From Microbispora sp. NBC_01189 (lineage in GTDB: Bacteria; Actinomycetota; Actinomycetes; Streptosporangiales; Streptosporangiaceae): a stretch of 64,000 nucleotides of DNA. The notes below the pieces were generated by a model. That model was given only the letters and a program-made list of their open reading frames with translations, was not told where the DNA came from and did not search any database. Position numbers and translations under genes: made by a program. The DNA is taken from the NCBI RefSeq assembly GCF_036010665.1, contig NZ_CP108581.1, forward strand, positions 5,327,501 to 5,391,500, written 5' to 3'. Below are positions 1 to 8,261 of this stretch, piece after piece (position 1 is the first letter of the stretch; every line of letters starts with the position of its first letter).

Positions 1-146
1 GTGGCCGTGTCGGCGCCCTCCTCGGGCCGCATCCAGGGGTTGATGGAATACGAGACCGTGAAGAACTCGGGCCGGCACATCAGGAAGTGCCGGGCCGTGC
101 CCGTGCGGCCACTTTCCGTGGCCGCGGACTCTGGCGCGATTGTCAT
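1..146 (-). CDS. ddaH: dimethylargininase (DDAH-like), N-terminal part, runs off the window
   Basis: Reading leftward from an ATG at 144-146, about 48 codons are visible before the window ends. The stretch RHFLMCRPEFFTVSY followed by INPWM matches the N-terminus of the dimethylarginine dimethylaminohydrolase/arginine deiminase-like family, which hydrolyses methylated arginines or related guanidino substrates in the cytoplasm. A GGAG sits about 8 bases upstream of the ATG. The catalytic His and Cys lie outside the window, so activity cannot be judged. The Lrp-type regulator immediately upstream on the same strand suggests amino-acid-responsive control of arginine-related catabolism; that link is inferred from position. 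Confidence 0.7.
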   Translation of the reverse strand, partial: MTIAPESAATESGRTGTARHFLMCRPEFFTVSYSINPWMRPEEGADTA

Positions 147-252
147 CGACGACTCCAAGCGGGAAACCGGTGAACGGGACTTCAGCGTAGGAATCGGCGG
201 ACGGCAATCCAATGCGCCCCCGTTGCGATCACCCGGGGATCGGTTGCGTCCT

Positions 253-702
253 TCAGCCCGTTTGCGGCGATCCGTTAATCAGCCGGGAGAGCACGATGGA
301 GCTCTTGGTGCGCACCACGAACGGCTCGGCCGCCAGGCGCTCGATGACCCGCTCGACGTGCCGCACGTCGGTCGCGCGGATGTGCAGCAGGGCGTCGGCC
401 TCGCCGGTGACCGTGCAGGCCGAGACGATCTCCGGGTGCCGGGAGACGGCGAGCCCGATCTCGGCGGGGGAGGTCTTGCCCCGGCAGTAGAGCTCGACGT
501 ACGCCTCGGTCGTCCAGCCCAGGGCCGACGGCTCGACCCGGGCGCTGAAACCGGTGATCGCGCCGGTGGCGACCAGCCGGTCGACCCGCCGCTTCACGGC
601 CGGAGCCGACAACCCCACTTGAGTGCCTATTTCGGCGTATGTCGCCCGGGCATCCTCCATGAGGGCCCGGATGATGGCGCGATCGAGCTCGTCCAACCTC
701 AC
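253..702 (-). CDS. Lrp/AsnC family transcriptional regulator
   Basis: A 149-residue protein of the usual Lrp/AsnC size. The N-terminal winged helix-turn-helix begins LDELDRAIIRALMEDARATY and includes GLSAPAVKRRVDRL, the recognition helix. The C-terminal RAM (ligand-binding/oligomerisation) domain follows with VTGEADALLHIRA. I chose the GTG at 700-702 because the family start (LDxxDRxII) follows at once; the frame stays open upstream but the extra residues look like noise. It lies 106 bases upstream of the dimethylargininase gene on the same strand, so it likely senses an amino acid and controls that gene and itself. The ligand cannot be read from the sequence. Confidence 0.85.
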   Translation of the reverse strand: MRLDELDRAIIRALMEDARATYAEIGTQVGLSAPAVKRRVDRLVATGAITGFSARVEPSALGWTTEAYVELYCRGKTSPAEIGLAVSRHPEIVSACTVTGEADALLHIRATDVRHVERVIERLAAEPFVVRTKSSIVLSRLINGSPQTG

Positions 703-708
703 GTGGAC

Positions 709-718
709 CTGTATACAG
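709..718. promoter_or_regulatory. 10-bp perfect palindrome just upstream of the Lrp start
   Basis: CTGTATACAG is a perfect palindrome ending seven bases before the chosen GTG start of the Lrp-type gene. It could be an autoregulatory operator. Ten bases is short and may be chance. Confidence 0.25.
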
Positions 719-761
719 CCGCCGCCCGGTGGCGACGTCCCGCGCCGCGGCGCCCACGGGG

Positions 762-1433
762 TCAGCCGGAGGCCGGGGGGAGTGCGCCGGCGCCGGGCCC
801 GGGCCGCGGGCAGTAGCCGCCGACCCCGCGCTCCAGCAGGTCGAAGGCGCGTTCGGCGTGCCCGCGGAGGTCCGCGACGATGCCCGGGCCCTCCTCGCCG
901 GCGAGCCGGCGCATCGCGAAGTGCCGGGTGAGAGCACTGACCACCGCGCAGATCTGGGCCGCCACGAGGGACGGGGTCATGTCGTCCGGATCGGCCTCGG
1001 TCTCGTCGGCGAGCGCGGCGGCGAGCCACTCCTCGCGGTGCCGGCTCATCATCTCCACCCGGGCCTGCAGTGCCGGGCTCTCCCGGATCCGCTGGACGAA
1101 GACCTCCGCGCCCTCGTTGATCCCATAGCGCCAGTCGCCCGAGTCCAGGGCCGCGAGGAAGTCGCGCCGCACCGCCTCGACCGCCGTCTCGCCGGGCCGG
1201 CGCTCGCGGACCACGCGCGCCAGCACGTCCATGCTCTCCTCGCCGCGGTCGAGGAACAGGTCCTCCTTCGTGCGGAAGTAGTTGAACACCGTGTTGACGG
1301 ACACGTCGGCCGCCCGCGCGACCTCGGCCACCGTGACGTTGTCGAACCCCCGCACCAGGAACAGCCCCGTCGCGATGTCGGAGATCCGCTGCCGGGTCTC
1401 CCGCTTCTTCCGCTCCCGCAGGCCCTCTTCCAT
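762..1433 (-). CDS. TetR/AcrR family regulator, divergent from an ABC exporter
   Basis: A 223-residue TetR-type repressor. The N-terminal helix-turn-helix spans roughly residues 8-58 with VTVAEVARAADVSVNTVFNYF, in which the last segment is the recognition helix, and the family signature TKEDLF follows. The C-terminal part is the variable ligand-binding domain, ending in a Gly/Pro-rich tail. It is transcribed away from the ABC ATPase/permease pair beginning at 1498, with only 64 bases between them and a strong palindrome in that gap. By analogy with TetR-exporter pairs, it probably represses the exporter and itself until a drug or metabolite binds. The inducer is unknown. Confidence 0.88.
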   Translation of the reverse strand: MEEGLRERKKRETRQRISDIATGLFLVRGFDNVTVAEVARAADVSVNTVFNYFRTKEDLFLDRGEESMDVLARVVRERRPGETAVEAVRRDFLAALDSGDWRYGINEGAEVFVQRIRESPALQARVEMMSRHREEWLAAALADETEADPDDMTPSLVAAQICAVVSALTRHFAMRRLAGEEGPGIVADLRGHAERAFDLLERGVGGYCPRPGPGAGALPPASG

Positions 1434-1464
1434 GTGCCGATTCTAAGGGCGGGCACAATATTTA

Positions 1465-1488
1465 AGTGACTCCAAGTTTGGTGTTACT
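1465..1488. promoter_or_regulatory. candidate TetR operator (24-bp interrupted palindrome)
   Basis: The sequence reads AGTnACnCCAAnnTTGGnGTnACT, symmetric at 9 of 11 base pairs. It fills most of the gap between the divergent TetR and ABC genes and ends ten bases before the ABC start. Placement and symmetry are as expected of a TetR operator. A second TetR gene at 60684 has an upstream palindrome with the same outer arms. Confidence 0.6.
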
Positions 1489-1497
1489 CTACCGACC

Positions 1498-2241
1498 ATG
1501 ATTCATGTCAGAGGACTCACCAAGACGTTCGGGACGGTCGAGGCCGTCCGGGGGATCGACGTCGACGTCTCCGCGGGAGAGATCGTCGGCTTCCTCGGGC
1601 CGAACGGCGCGGGCAAGACCACCACGCTGCGCATGCTGACCACGCTGCTGCGCCCGACGTCCGGCGCCGCCACGGTCGCGGGCGCCGACCTGTTCGCCGA
1701 CCCGGTGGCCGTACGCCGGCGCATCGGCTACGTCGCCCAGGGCGGCGCGTTCGGGCCGTTCACCCCGGTCGGGGACGAACTCGTGCTCCAGGCCCGCCTG
1801 CACGGCCTGAGCCGGGCCGAGGCCCGCGCCCGGGTGACCTCCCTGCTCACCGCCCTGGACCTCGCCGGGGTCGGGGAGCGGACGACGGTCACCCTGTCGG
1901 GCGGCCAGAAGCGCAGGCTCGACATCGCGATGGGCCTGCTCCACCGGCCCGGGCTGCTCTTCCTCGACGAGCCCACCACCGGGCTCGACCCGCAGAGCCG
2001 GGCCAACCTGTGGGACCACATCCGGCGGCTGCGCGAGCGGGACGGCGTGACGGTCTTCCTCACCACCCACTACCTGGAGGAGGCCGACGCGCTCTGCGAC
2101 CGGGTCCTGATCATCGACCACGGCCGGATCGTCGCCGAGGGCCCCCCGGACCGGCTGAAGGCAGAGCACGGCGCGCGCACGCTCGACGAGGTCTTTCTCG
2201 CGGTCACCGGCCGCGAGCTGCGTGAGGGAGCCGCCGCGTGA
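1498..2241 (+). CDS. ABC transporter ATP-binding protein, DrrA-like
   Basis: A 247-residue ATPase subunit that would energise an ABC-2 type exporter at the inner face of the membrane. Walker A GPNGAGKTT is at residues 34-42, the signature LSGGQ at about 133-137, Walker B LLFLDEPTTGLD at about 154-165, and an H-loop TTHYLEEAD follows. It resembles daunorubicin-resistance DrrA ATPases but is shorter than the roughly 330-residue type, ending soon after the core with RTLDEVFLAVTGREL. The permease gene overlaps its stop by four bases, so the two are translationally coupled. Little Shine-Dalgarno sequence is visible, which fits leaderless or weakly initiated translation. Control is probably by the divergent TetR protein. 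Confidence 0.9.
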   Translation: MIHVRGLTKTFGTVEAVRGIDVDVSAGEIVGFLGPNGAGKTTTLRMLTTLLRPTSGAATVAGADLFADPVAVRRRIGYVAQGGAFGPFTPVGDELVLQARLHGLSRAEARARVTSLLTALDLAGVGERTTVTLSGGQKRRLDIAMGLLHRPGLLFLDEPTTGLDPQSRANLWDHIRRLRERDGVTVFLTTHYLEEADALCDRVLIIDHGRIVAEGPPDRLKAEHGARTLDEVFLAVTGRELREGAAA

Positions 2242-2966
2242 CCGCCCTCGCCGCCTTGACCGGCCACTACCTGCGCGCCTCCTTCGGCAGCAAGGTCAGC
2301 CTCGCCTTCGGCGCCGTGCAGCCGTTCCTCTTCCTCGTGTTGTTCGGCCCGCTGTTCGCGCGCAGCGGCGTCGGGTCGTGGGCCGTCCTCGTGCCCGGCC
2401 TGCTGGTGCAGCTCGCGCTGACCAGCGCCGGGATGGCCGGCTTCGGCATCGTCTTCGACCAGCGGTTCGGCGTGCTCGAACGGCTCCGGGTCGCCCCGGT
2501 GAGCCCTGTCACGCTGTTGCTCGGCCGGGTGCTCAGAGACAGCCTGGTGCTGCTGGTCCAGGCGGCCACGATCATCGTGGCGGGCTGCGCGCTCGGGCTG
2601 CGCGCGCCGGTCGCGGGGGTGCTGGCGGCCCTGCTCCTGATGACCGTGCTGTCGGTCGGCCTGGCGTCGCTGTCGTACGCGGCGGCGCTCACGATGCGGC
2701 AGGAACTGTTCGCGCCCGTGATGTCCACCGTGGTGGTCCCGCTGATGCTGCTGTCGGGCGCGCTGCTGCCGATGTCGCTCGCCCCCGCCTGGCTCGACGT
2801 CGTCTCACGGCTCACCCCGTTCCGGTACGCGGTCGAGGGGCTGCGGGCGTTGTTCTCCGGTTCCTACGGCTCGCCGGCCGTTCTGTGGGGGACGGTCGTG
2901 TCCCTGACCCTCGCGATCGGCGGGCTCGCCCTGGGCGCGAATCGTTTCCGGTGGGAAAAGGCCTGA
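2238..2966 (+). CDS. ABC-2 type transporter permease, DrrB-like
   Basis: A 242-residue integral membrane protein starting at a GTG that overlaps the ATPase stop codon. About six hydrophobic segments can be seen, with the ABC-2 family pattern near the C-terminus (LLSGALLPMSLAPAWLDVVS followed by LTPFRYAVEGLRAL). It forms the membrane channel for the ATPase encoded just upstream. The substrate is unknown; the TetR-ABC layout is typical of drug or secondary-metabolite efflux. Confidence 0.88.
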   Translation: MTALAALTGHYLRASFGSKVSLAFGAVQPFLFLVLFGPLFARSGVGSWAVLVPGLLVQLALTSAGMAGFGIVFDQRFGVLERLRVAPVSPVTLLLGRVLRDSLVLLVQAATIIVAGCALGLRAPVAGVLAALLLMTVLSVGLASLSYAAALTMRQELFAPVMSTVVVPLMLLSGALLPMSLAPAWLDVVSRLTPFRYAVEGLRALFSGSYGSPAVLWGTVVSLTLAIGGLALGANRFRWEKA

Positions 2967-3036
2967 TCAGAGGCCGGAAAAGGCATTCGAAGTTGATACC
3001 GGATCGCGGGCGCCAGCGGGGCCGGAGACGGTCACA

Positions 3037-3969
3037 ATGGTGGGCGTGGCGGACGCCAACTTCACTCTCGTCCAGCTGCGTTACTTCGTAACGGCGGCCG
3101 AGCTCGGCAGCATGACCGCGGCCAGCAGAGAGCTCATGGTCGCGCAGTCGGCGATCTCGGCCGCGATCGCGCAGGTCGAGCGGGAGCTCGGGGTCCAGCT
3201 CCTGATCCGCCACCACGCCCGCGGCCTGTCGCTGACCCGCGCGGGCGAGCGCTTCCTCGTCGAGGCGCGGGAGTTCCTCGCCCACGCGGCGGCCCTCGCC
3301 CAGTCGGCGCGCGGCCTCGCGGGCTCGCTCACCGGTGAGCTCGCGGTGGGTTGCCTGACCACCCTCGCGCCGTTCTACCTCTCGCGCCTGCTGCGTGATT
3401 TCGCCGGGCGTTACCCGGGGGTGCGGGTCGGCGTCGCCGAGGGCGAGCTGTCCGCGATGGAGGCGGCGCTGCTGGACGGCAGATGCGAGGTCGCCCTGGT
3501 GTACGCCATCGACCTCGCCCTCGATCTCGACATACGGCCGCTCACCCAGGCCAGGCCGTACGCACTGCTTCCCCTGGGGCATCGGCTGGCGGCGGCGGAG
3601 GCGGTGTCGCTCGCGGACCTGGCCACCGAGCCGATGATCCTGCTCGACCTGCCGCGCAGCCGCGACTACTTCCGGGCGATCTATCCGACGGAGCCGCGCG
3701 TGCGCTTCCGGACGTCGAGCTACGAGACCGCCCGCTCGCTCGTGGCCGGCGGGCACGGCTACTCGATACTGAACCAGCGGGCCGACAGCGACCAGACCTA
3801 CGACGGCGGGCGGGTGGCCTGCGTGCCGATCAGCGACGACGTCCCGGCGCTCGACGTCGTGCTCGCCTCGGTGCGCGGCGTGCGGCCCACCGCCCGGGCG
3901 GTCGCCTTCGCCGAGACCTGTCAGGCCTTCTTCTCCGGCCGGCGGACCGGTCAGGCCTCCGGCGGGTGA
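3037..3969 (+). CDS. LysR family transcriptional regulator
   Basis: A 310-residue LysR-type regulator. The N-terminal winged helix-turn-helix covers about residues 10-70 (LVQLRYFVTAAELGSMTAAS, then VAQSAISAAIAQVERELG). The substrate-binding domain fills the rest, including LTGELAVGCLTTLAP and SLVAGGHGYSILNQR. ATG 3037 is preceded by a GGAG about ten bases upstream. No obvious divergent target lies next to it: the exporter permease ends 70 bases upstream on the same strand and the next gene is convergent. Its regulon and ligand therefore cannot be inferred from position. Confidence 0.88.
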   Translation: MVGVADANFTLVQLRYFVTAAELGSMTAASRELMVAQSAISAAIAQVERELGVQLLIRHHARGLSLTRAGERFLVEAREFLAHAAALAQSARGLAGSLTGELAVGCLTTLAPFYLSRLLRDFAGRYPGVRVGVAEGELSAMEAALLDGRCEVALVYAIDLALDLDIRPLTQARPYALLPLGHRLAAAEAVSLADLATEPMILLDLPRSRDYFRAIYPTEPRVRFRTSSYETARSLVAGGHGYSILNQRADSDQTYDGGRVACVPISDDVPALDVVLASVRGVRPTARAVAFAETCQAFFSGRRTGQASGG

Positions 3970-4000
3970 GCCCCGGCCGTCCCGGGCGCCGTCCGGAGGG

Positions 4001-4900
4001 TCACCGGTAGGCGGCCAGCAGTTCCCGCAGGAGCGCGGTCGTCCGCTCGGCCGAGTACGCCTCCACGCAGACCGCGTTCAGCATCTGCGTGTACGCCTCG
4101 GTGTCCTCCGGCTTGTCCAGGTAGAGGGCGCTGGTGAGCTGCTCCAGGTAGACGACGTCGGGCAGTTCGGGCGCGTCGAAGCGCAGGATCGTGAACGGCC
4201 CGCCCAGGGTGAACTTCCCGCCGCGGTCGAACGGCACGACCTGCAACGTCACCTTCGACCGCCTGGTCACGTCGAGCAGATGCTCCAGCTGGGCCCGCAT
4301 CACCGCCGGGCCGCCGACCGGGCGGCGCAGCACCCCCTCGTCCACCACGGCCCACAGCGTCGCCGAGTCCGGCCCGGTCAGCCGCTTCTGCCGGCGCAGC
4401 CGCAGGTCCACGTGCCGGTCGATCTCGTCGGCGGGCCGTCCCGCGTTGGCCACCTGTACGGTGGCCCGCGCGTACTCGGGGGTCTGCAGCAGGCTGGGGA
4501 CGAACTGAAGCTCGTAGCAGCGGATGATGCACGCCGCCTCTTCCAGCCCGACGTAGAACTCGAACCAGCCCGGCAGCACGTCGCTGTACTTGTGCCACCA
4601 GCCGGGGACGTTGGCCTGCCGGGCCAGGTCCAGTAGCACGGTCCGTTCGTCCGGGTCGGTGAGGCCGTACAACGTGAGCAGGTCGGCGACGTCCCGCTCC
4701 TTGAAGCCGACCCGGCCGAGCTCCAGCCGGCTGATCTTCGCGTGTGACGCGCGGATGGTGTGCGCGGCCGTCTCCGGAGTGATGCCACTCTCCCGGCGCA
4801 GCCGCCTGAGCTGAGCGCCGAGCACCAGCCGCAGGGCCGTCGGGCCGCTGCGGGCGAGCCCGAACGGTAACGAGGCGGCATTGTCCGCCTGCGCGTTCAC
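4001..4900 (-). CDS. XRE-family regulator with DUF5753 domain (Scr1-like)
   Basis: A 299-residue protein with an N-terminal XRE helix-turn-helix (about residues 20-80: LGAQLRRLRRESGITPETAA, then SHAKISRLELGR). The C-terminal DUF5753 domain includes FVPSLLQTPEYARA and KVTLQVVPF. This architecture is abundant in filamentous actinobacteria and is usually encoded beside small ATP-binding or DUF397 proteins, with some members affecting development or antibiotic production. Here the neighbour, divergent across 260 bases, is an anti-sigma-like ATPase (5161-5655). No DUF397 gene is visible. The pair probably forms one regulatory unit. Confidence 0.88.
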   Translation of the reverse strand: MNAQADNAASLPFGLARSGPTALRLVLGAQLRRLRRESGITPETAAHTIRASHAKISRLELGRVGFKERDVADLLTLYGLTDPDERTVLLDLARQANVPGWWHKYSDVLPGWFEFYVGLEEAACIIRCYELQFVPSLLQTPEYARATVQVANAGRPADEIDRHVDLRLRRQKRLTGPDSATLWAVVDEGVLRRPVGGPAVMRAQLEHLLDVTRRSKVTLQVVPFDRGGKFTLGGPFTILRFDAPELPDVVYLEQLTSALYLDKPEDTEAYTQMLNAVCVEAYSAERTTALLRELLAAYR

Positions 4901-5063
4901 GTGGTCTCCATTGGTGGCGCTCCGGGTGATTGCCTCGTGAACCGGGTGTCCGAGGGGGCGAAACAGGTCGGACGGAGGACTATTCGGTTGATCATCCTAC
5001 CGGATGGGTTCAGAGGCGGGGTTTTCTGGGGACTTCCACGAAAAGTCGCGGGCATCCGACATT

Positions 5064-5093
5064 TGCACGTGCACGCGCGCTTGCACCCGCAAG
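5064..5093. promoter_or_regulatory. clustered palindromes between the DUF5753 regulator and the ATPase gene
   Basis: A perfect palindrome TGCACGTGCA (5064-5073) and a nearby inverted repeat CTTGC-acc c-GCAAG (5080-5093) lie in the 260-base divergent intergenic region. The TTGCAC word occurs twice. They are candidate operators for the adjacent XRE regulator; no experiment supports this here. Confidence 0.35.
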
Positions 5094-5160
5094 GCACAGG
5101 GCAAGATACACGACGGCAGGGAAATTCACATATGTAATGGTGAGACCTGAGGGACCCGCG

Positions 5161-5655
5161 ATGACAGCAGACCTGGCAGGCCCGGGAGCCGCGACCGCGC
5201 CTTCGTGGCTGACCGCGATGTTCGAAGGGGACGACGTCACCTGGCTGTCCCTGCCCGAGTCGGCGACGTGTGCCATCCACGGGCGAACCACCTCGCCCGC
5301 CGTCGCCAGGGATTTCACCGCCCGGACTCTGAGCGGCTGGGATGCCGACGATTTGGTGCCCGACGCGCAGATCGTCGTGTCGGAACTGGTGACCAACGCG
5401 CTCCGCCATGCGCCCGCCGAGCCCGCCGGTGCCCCGCCGATCCGGTTGAGGCTGGTGAGGCACCGTTTTCATATCGGCTGCGGCGTGAGCGACGCCAGCG
5501 CGCGGGTGCCCGCGCTGTCTCCCTGGAGCGATCTATCGGAGTCCGGCCGCGGGCTGCACCTGGTCGACGCGCTGTGCGCGGCCTGGGGGTGGATCCTCAC
5601 CCGGGGCGGCGGGAAGGTGGTCTGGGCGCTGTTCGACGCGCGTTCCTCCTACTGA
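5161..5655 (+). CDS. anti-sigma-like ATP-binding protein (HATPase, RsbW type)
   Basis: A 164-residue cytoplasmic protein of the RsbW-like GHKL ATPase group common in actinomycetes. The N-box is visible as VSELVTNALRHAP and a later ATP-lid glycine motif is SGRGLHLVDALCAAWG. The reading frame is open further upstream, but ATG 5161 follows a GAGG and gives the usual family length. Such proteins bind or phosphorylate sigma-factor regulators. The divergent DUF5753 regulator is its normal genomic partner. Its actual partner sigma or anti-sigma factor is unknown. Confidence 0.8.
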   Translation: MTADLAGPGAATAPSWLTAMFEGDDVTWLSLPESATCAIHGRTTSPAVARDFTARTLSGWDADDLVPDAQIVVSELVTNALRHAPAEPAGAPPIRLRLVRHRFHIGCGVSDASARVPALSPWSDLSESGRGLHLVDALCAAWGWILTRGGGKVVWALFDARSSY

Positions 5656-5683
5656 CCACCCGCCACCCGCCGCACCGCGTGCT

Positions 5684-6394
5684 TCAGGCCTGATCGGCGT
5701 CGCCGGTGGCCTGCTCGGCGGCGTCCTCGGGCGACTGCTCCAGGTCCTGGTCGGCCTGGGCCAGCGCGGACGCCTTGTCCAGCCGCACCCAGCTGGTGAT
5801 GCTCTCGACCGCGAACAGCACGAGCAGGTACGCCGTGAGGACGGCGGCGACGGGGGTCAGCCACCCGGCCGCGGCGCCCGCCCCCAGGATCAGCAGGCGG
5901 ACCTCCCAGCCGAGCCCGGCCCGGTAGAGCCACGCCGGCGGCCAGATGCCCTGCCGGGTGCGGTAGACCGTGTCGTACGTGTGGTAGCCGATCACGTAGA
6001 TGAGCACGAACAGCAGCCACTTGGGCGTGCTCTCCGCCAGTCCGAGCAGGGTGATCGTCAGGAATTCGGCCGCCCGCAGCAGCGGGGGAGTGAGCCAGTC
6101 GAAGCGGCCCAGGTGGTCGCGGCCGGCGGTCGGCAGCACCAGGACGAGCAGCACGGCCACCGGGAGGAGCAGGACCGGGCCGTCGGTGAGAATCCCGGCG
6201 ACGGCCGCCGCCACGATGGCGAGCAGCGCCACCGCCGCCGCGGGCACCGGCGGCAGCAGCCGGCCCAGGGCGCCCTTCAGCGCGGTGGCGAGCGGGCCGT
6301 CGTCACGGTAGGCGAGCAGGCGCGCGGTCTGGACGCGGCGGCGCTCCTCGTCCGGGTCGGGGAGCGGGGTGATGGCCTGCGGCTGGGTGATCAT
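5684..6394 (-). CDS. membrane protein, DUF5941-like, coupled to a phosphatidyltransferase
   Basis: A 236-residue protein with about five hydrophobic segments, for example VPAAAVALLAIVAAAVAGIL near residue 50. The C-terminal tail is acidic and Ala/Gln/Asp-rich. Its ATG overlaps the stop of the CDP-alcohol phosphatidyltransferase gene by four bases, so the two are co-translated. The sequence resembles the DUF5941 domain that in some actinobacteria is fused to or encoded beside CDP-alcohol phosphatidyltransferases. Its biochemical role is not known to me; it may help membrane phospholipid or phosphoinositide-like synthesis. Confidence 0.6.
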   Translation of the reverse strand: MITQPQAITPLPDPDEERRRVQTARLLAYRDDGPLATALKGALGRLLPPVPAAAVALLAIVAAAVAGILTDGPVLLLPVAVLLVLVLPTAGRDHLGRFDWLTPPLLRAAEFLTITLLGLAESTPKWLLFVLIYVIGYHTYDTVYRTRQGIWPPAWLYRAGLGWEVRLLILGAGAAAGWLTPVAAVLTAYLLVLFAVESITSWVRLDKASALAQADQDLEQSPEDAAEQATGDADQA

Positions 6395-7986
6395 GCGAGT
6401 GACCTCAGGAGACGTCCGGTGAGGGTGTAGGTGGCCGCGACGCCGCCCCAGATGATCAGCGTGAGGAACGTGACCCGGGGGTCGAAGAAGGCGGCGGTGA
6501 TCGCGATGGCGGCGAAGCGCTCACCGATGGGGAACACGATCATCTTGCGGGCCCAGTGGACCGGGCGGAACCGGCCGGCCTGCGTCCAGAGCCGCAGCAG
6601 CCCGCGCACGCCGGTGCTCCGGCTCGCCCTGCGCTCCTCCAGCGCCTCCCGCAGCGGGCGGTCGTCGGCGACCGTGAGGTCGAGCGTGGGCAGCGGGATC
6701 GGCGCCTTGCGCCGGTTCGCCGCGCCGAACGAGAAGTCGAGCAGGTGTTTGACCGACTGGAGGGACAGCGCGACCAGCGCCAGCGTCCAGACGCCCTCGC
6801 CGTCGCCGAACCGCCCGGACACCGTCGCGCCGACCGCCAGGCCGACGAAGACGGCGTACTCCTTGAACCGGTCGAAGGTGGCGTCCAGCCACGCGCCGAG
6901 CACGCCGAACTTGCGGGCGTACCGCGCGACCTGGCCGTCGACGCAGTCGAAGACGAACGCGAAGTAGATGAGCACTCCGCCGGCGATGGCGCCCCAGCGG
7001 GTGCCGGTGGCGAACGCGCCGGCCGCCAGCAGGCCGAGGGCGATCGAGATCAGCGTCACCTGGTTGGGGGTGAGGCCGCGGCGGGCCGCCCAGCGGGCGA
7101 TGAAACGCGAGTAGGTACTGACGAAGAACGTGGTGAAGAAGCCGTCGGCGCCCTTCACCGCGTTGTCCAGCCGCGCGCGGTCCTCGTCGAAGTCGGCCAT
7201 CTCCGCCAGCGCTCCGTCGGCCTCGGCCTGGCTGCGGACGCGGCGGAAGAACAGGTCGCGGCGGCTCCGCCGGCCGACCGACACGCCACGCCGGACCAGG
7301 CCGAGCACGAGAAGCTCGGTCACGTCGTCCTCGGGGCCGAACAGGTGGGCCATCTCCGCCAGGTCGCGGGCGGCCTCGGCGAGGGTCGCCAGGTGCCGCT
7401 GGTGCAGGTGGAGCGGTCCGAGCAACGCCGCGTTCGGCCGGGTCACCGCGTGGTAGGCGGTGCCGACCGAGACGATCCGGCCGCGGCCCGCGCGGGTGCG
7501 CATGGGCAGCCCCTCGAGGAACTCCGAGCCGATCTCGGGCACAGCCTCCTCGATCGGCACCTCCTCGACCGGCTCGTCCTCGTCCCGCTCCGGCCGGACG
7601 ATCAGCGCGAGGGCGGCCCGCTTGGCCTTGACGATCTGGTAGATCAGCTCGTCGTGCACCAGCGAGTCGGCCGGCAGGATCAGCAGGTTGTCCCCGGCGG
7701 CCTCGGTGGCCTCGGCCACGTCGGCGAGCGCGCGCAGGTCGCCCGCGACGTCCCGGCTCTCCACCACCCGGCCGTACGGCCGGTGGTAGGCCGCCGCGTC
7801 GCCGGGCCGGGCGATCGTCGTCGGCTCGGAGTCCAGCGCGGCGGCCTGCGCGAGCAGCCGGTCGTACGCGGTGGGCGTTCCGGGAAGCGAGGTCAGCGTG
7901 ATGGCCGCGGGCAGGGCGGGCCGGCCGCCGGGCGGCGGGAAAGCGATCGGGCCGGGCGGCGCGCCCAGCAGGACCACGCGGGTCAT
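6391..7986 (-). CDS. CDP-alcohol phosphatidyltransferase family protein with long N-terminal domain
   Basis: A 531-residue protein. The C-terminal half is a membrane enzyme domain with the complete signature D-x2-DG-x2-AR-x8-G-x3-D-x3-D, seen as DCVDGQVARYARKFGVLG and continuing AWLDATFD at about residues 347-373. This motif binds Mg2+ and the CDP-alcohol donor. The N-terminal half of about 270 residues looks like a degenerate nucleotidyltransferase-like domain, since ILPADSLVHDELI resembles sugar-nucleotide transferases. The arrangement recalls bifunctional inositol-phosphate cytidylyltransferase/DIPP synthases, but the exact substrate cannot be read. It is co-translated with the DUF5941-like gene. 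Confidence 0.8.
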   Translation of the reverse strand: MTRVVLLGAPPGPIAFPPPGGRPALPAAITLTSLPGTPTAYDRLLAQAAALDSEPTTIARPGDAAAYHRPYGRVVESRDVAGDLRALADVAEATEAAGDNLLILPADSLVHDELIYQIVKAKRAALALIVRPERDEDEPVEEVPIEEAVPEIGSEFLEGLPMRTRAGRGRIVSVGTAYHAVTRPNAALLGPLHLHQRHLATLAEAARDLAEMAHLFGPEDDVTELLVLGLVRRGVSVGRRSRRDLFFRRVRSQAEADGALAEMADFDEDRARLDNAVKGADGFFTTFFVSTYSRFIARWAARRGLTPNQVTLISIALGLLAAGAFATGTRWGAIAGGVLIYFAFVFDCVDGQVARYARKFGVLGAWLDATFDRFKEYAVFVGLAVGATVSGRFGDGEGVWTLALVALSLQSVKHLLDFSFGAANRRKAPIPLPTLDLTVADDRPLREALEERRASRSTGVRGLLRLWTQAGRFRPVHWARKMIVFPIGERFAAIAITAAFFDPRVTFLTLIIWGGVAATYTLTGRLLRSLA

Positions 7987-8261
7987 GGCAACCTTTCACG
8001 CAACGGGGGAGTCAGGCCCTCGGGGCTTGACCGGCGCGGGGAAGTCCGCCGGAGGCCAAAGCTTAGTGACCTTTCCGCTCGGACGTGGCACCCCAGGTTT
8101 ACCGTACGGCCGCTGTATGTACAGCTTTGCCCGAGTATGACGCCCGGCATCGTCGCCGGATCATTACCGAATTTTCACCATTCATGCGCTGGAGTGGGGC
8201 GAAAGCCCTCGAATTGGGCCCGAGGGGGCGCCGGCCGCCGGACGGACCCTACGATGACGGA

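Noticed and set aside
253..1458. A single 401-codon minus-strand gene including the Lrp domain
   Set aside because: Only the last 149 codons match Lrp/AsnC; the upstream part overlaps the TetR gene in another frame.
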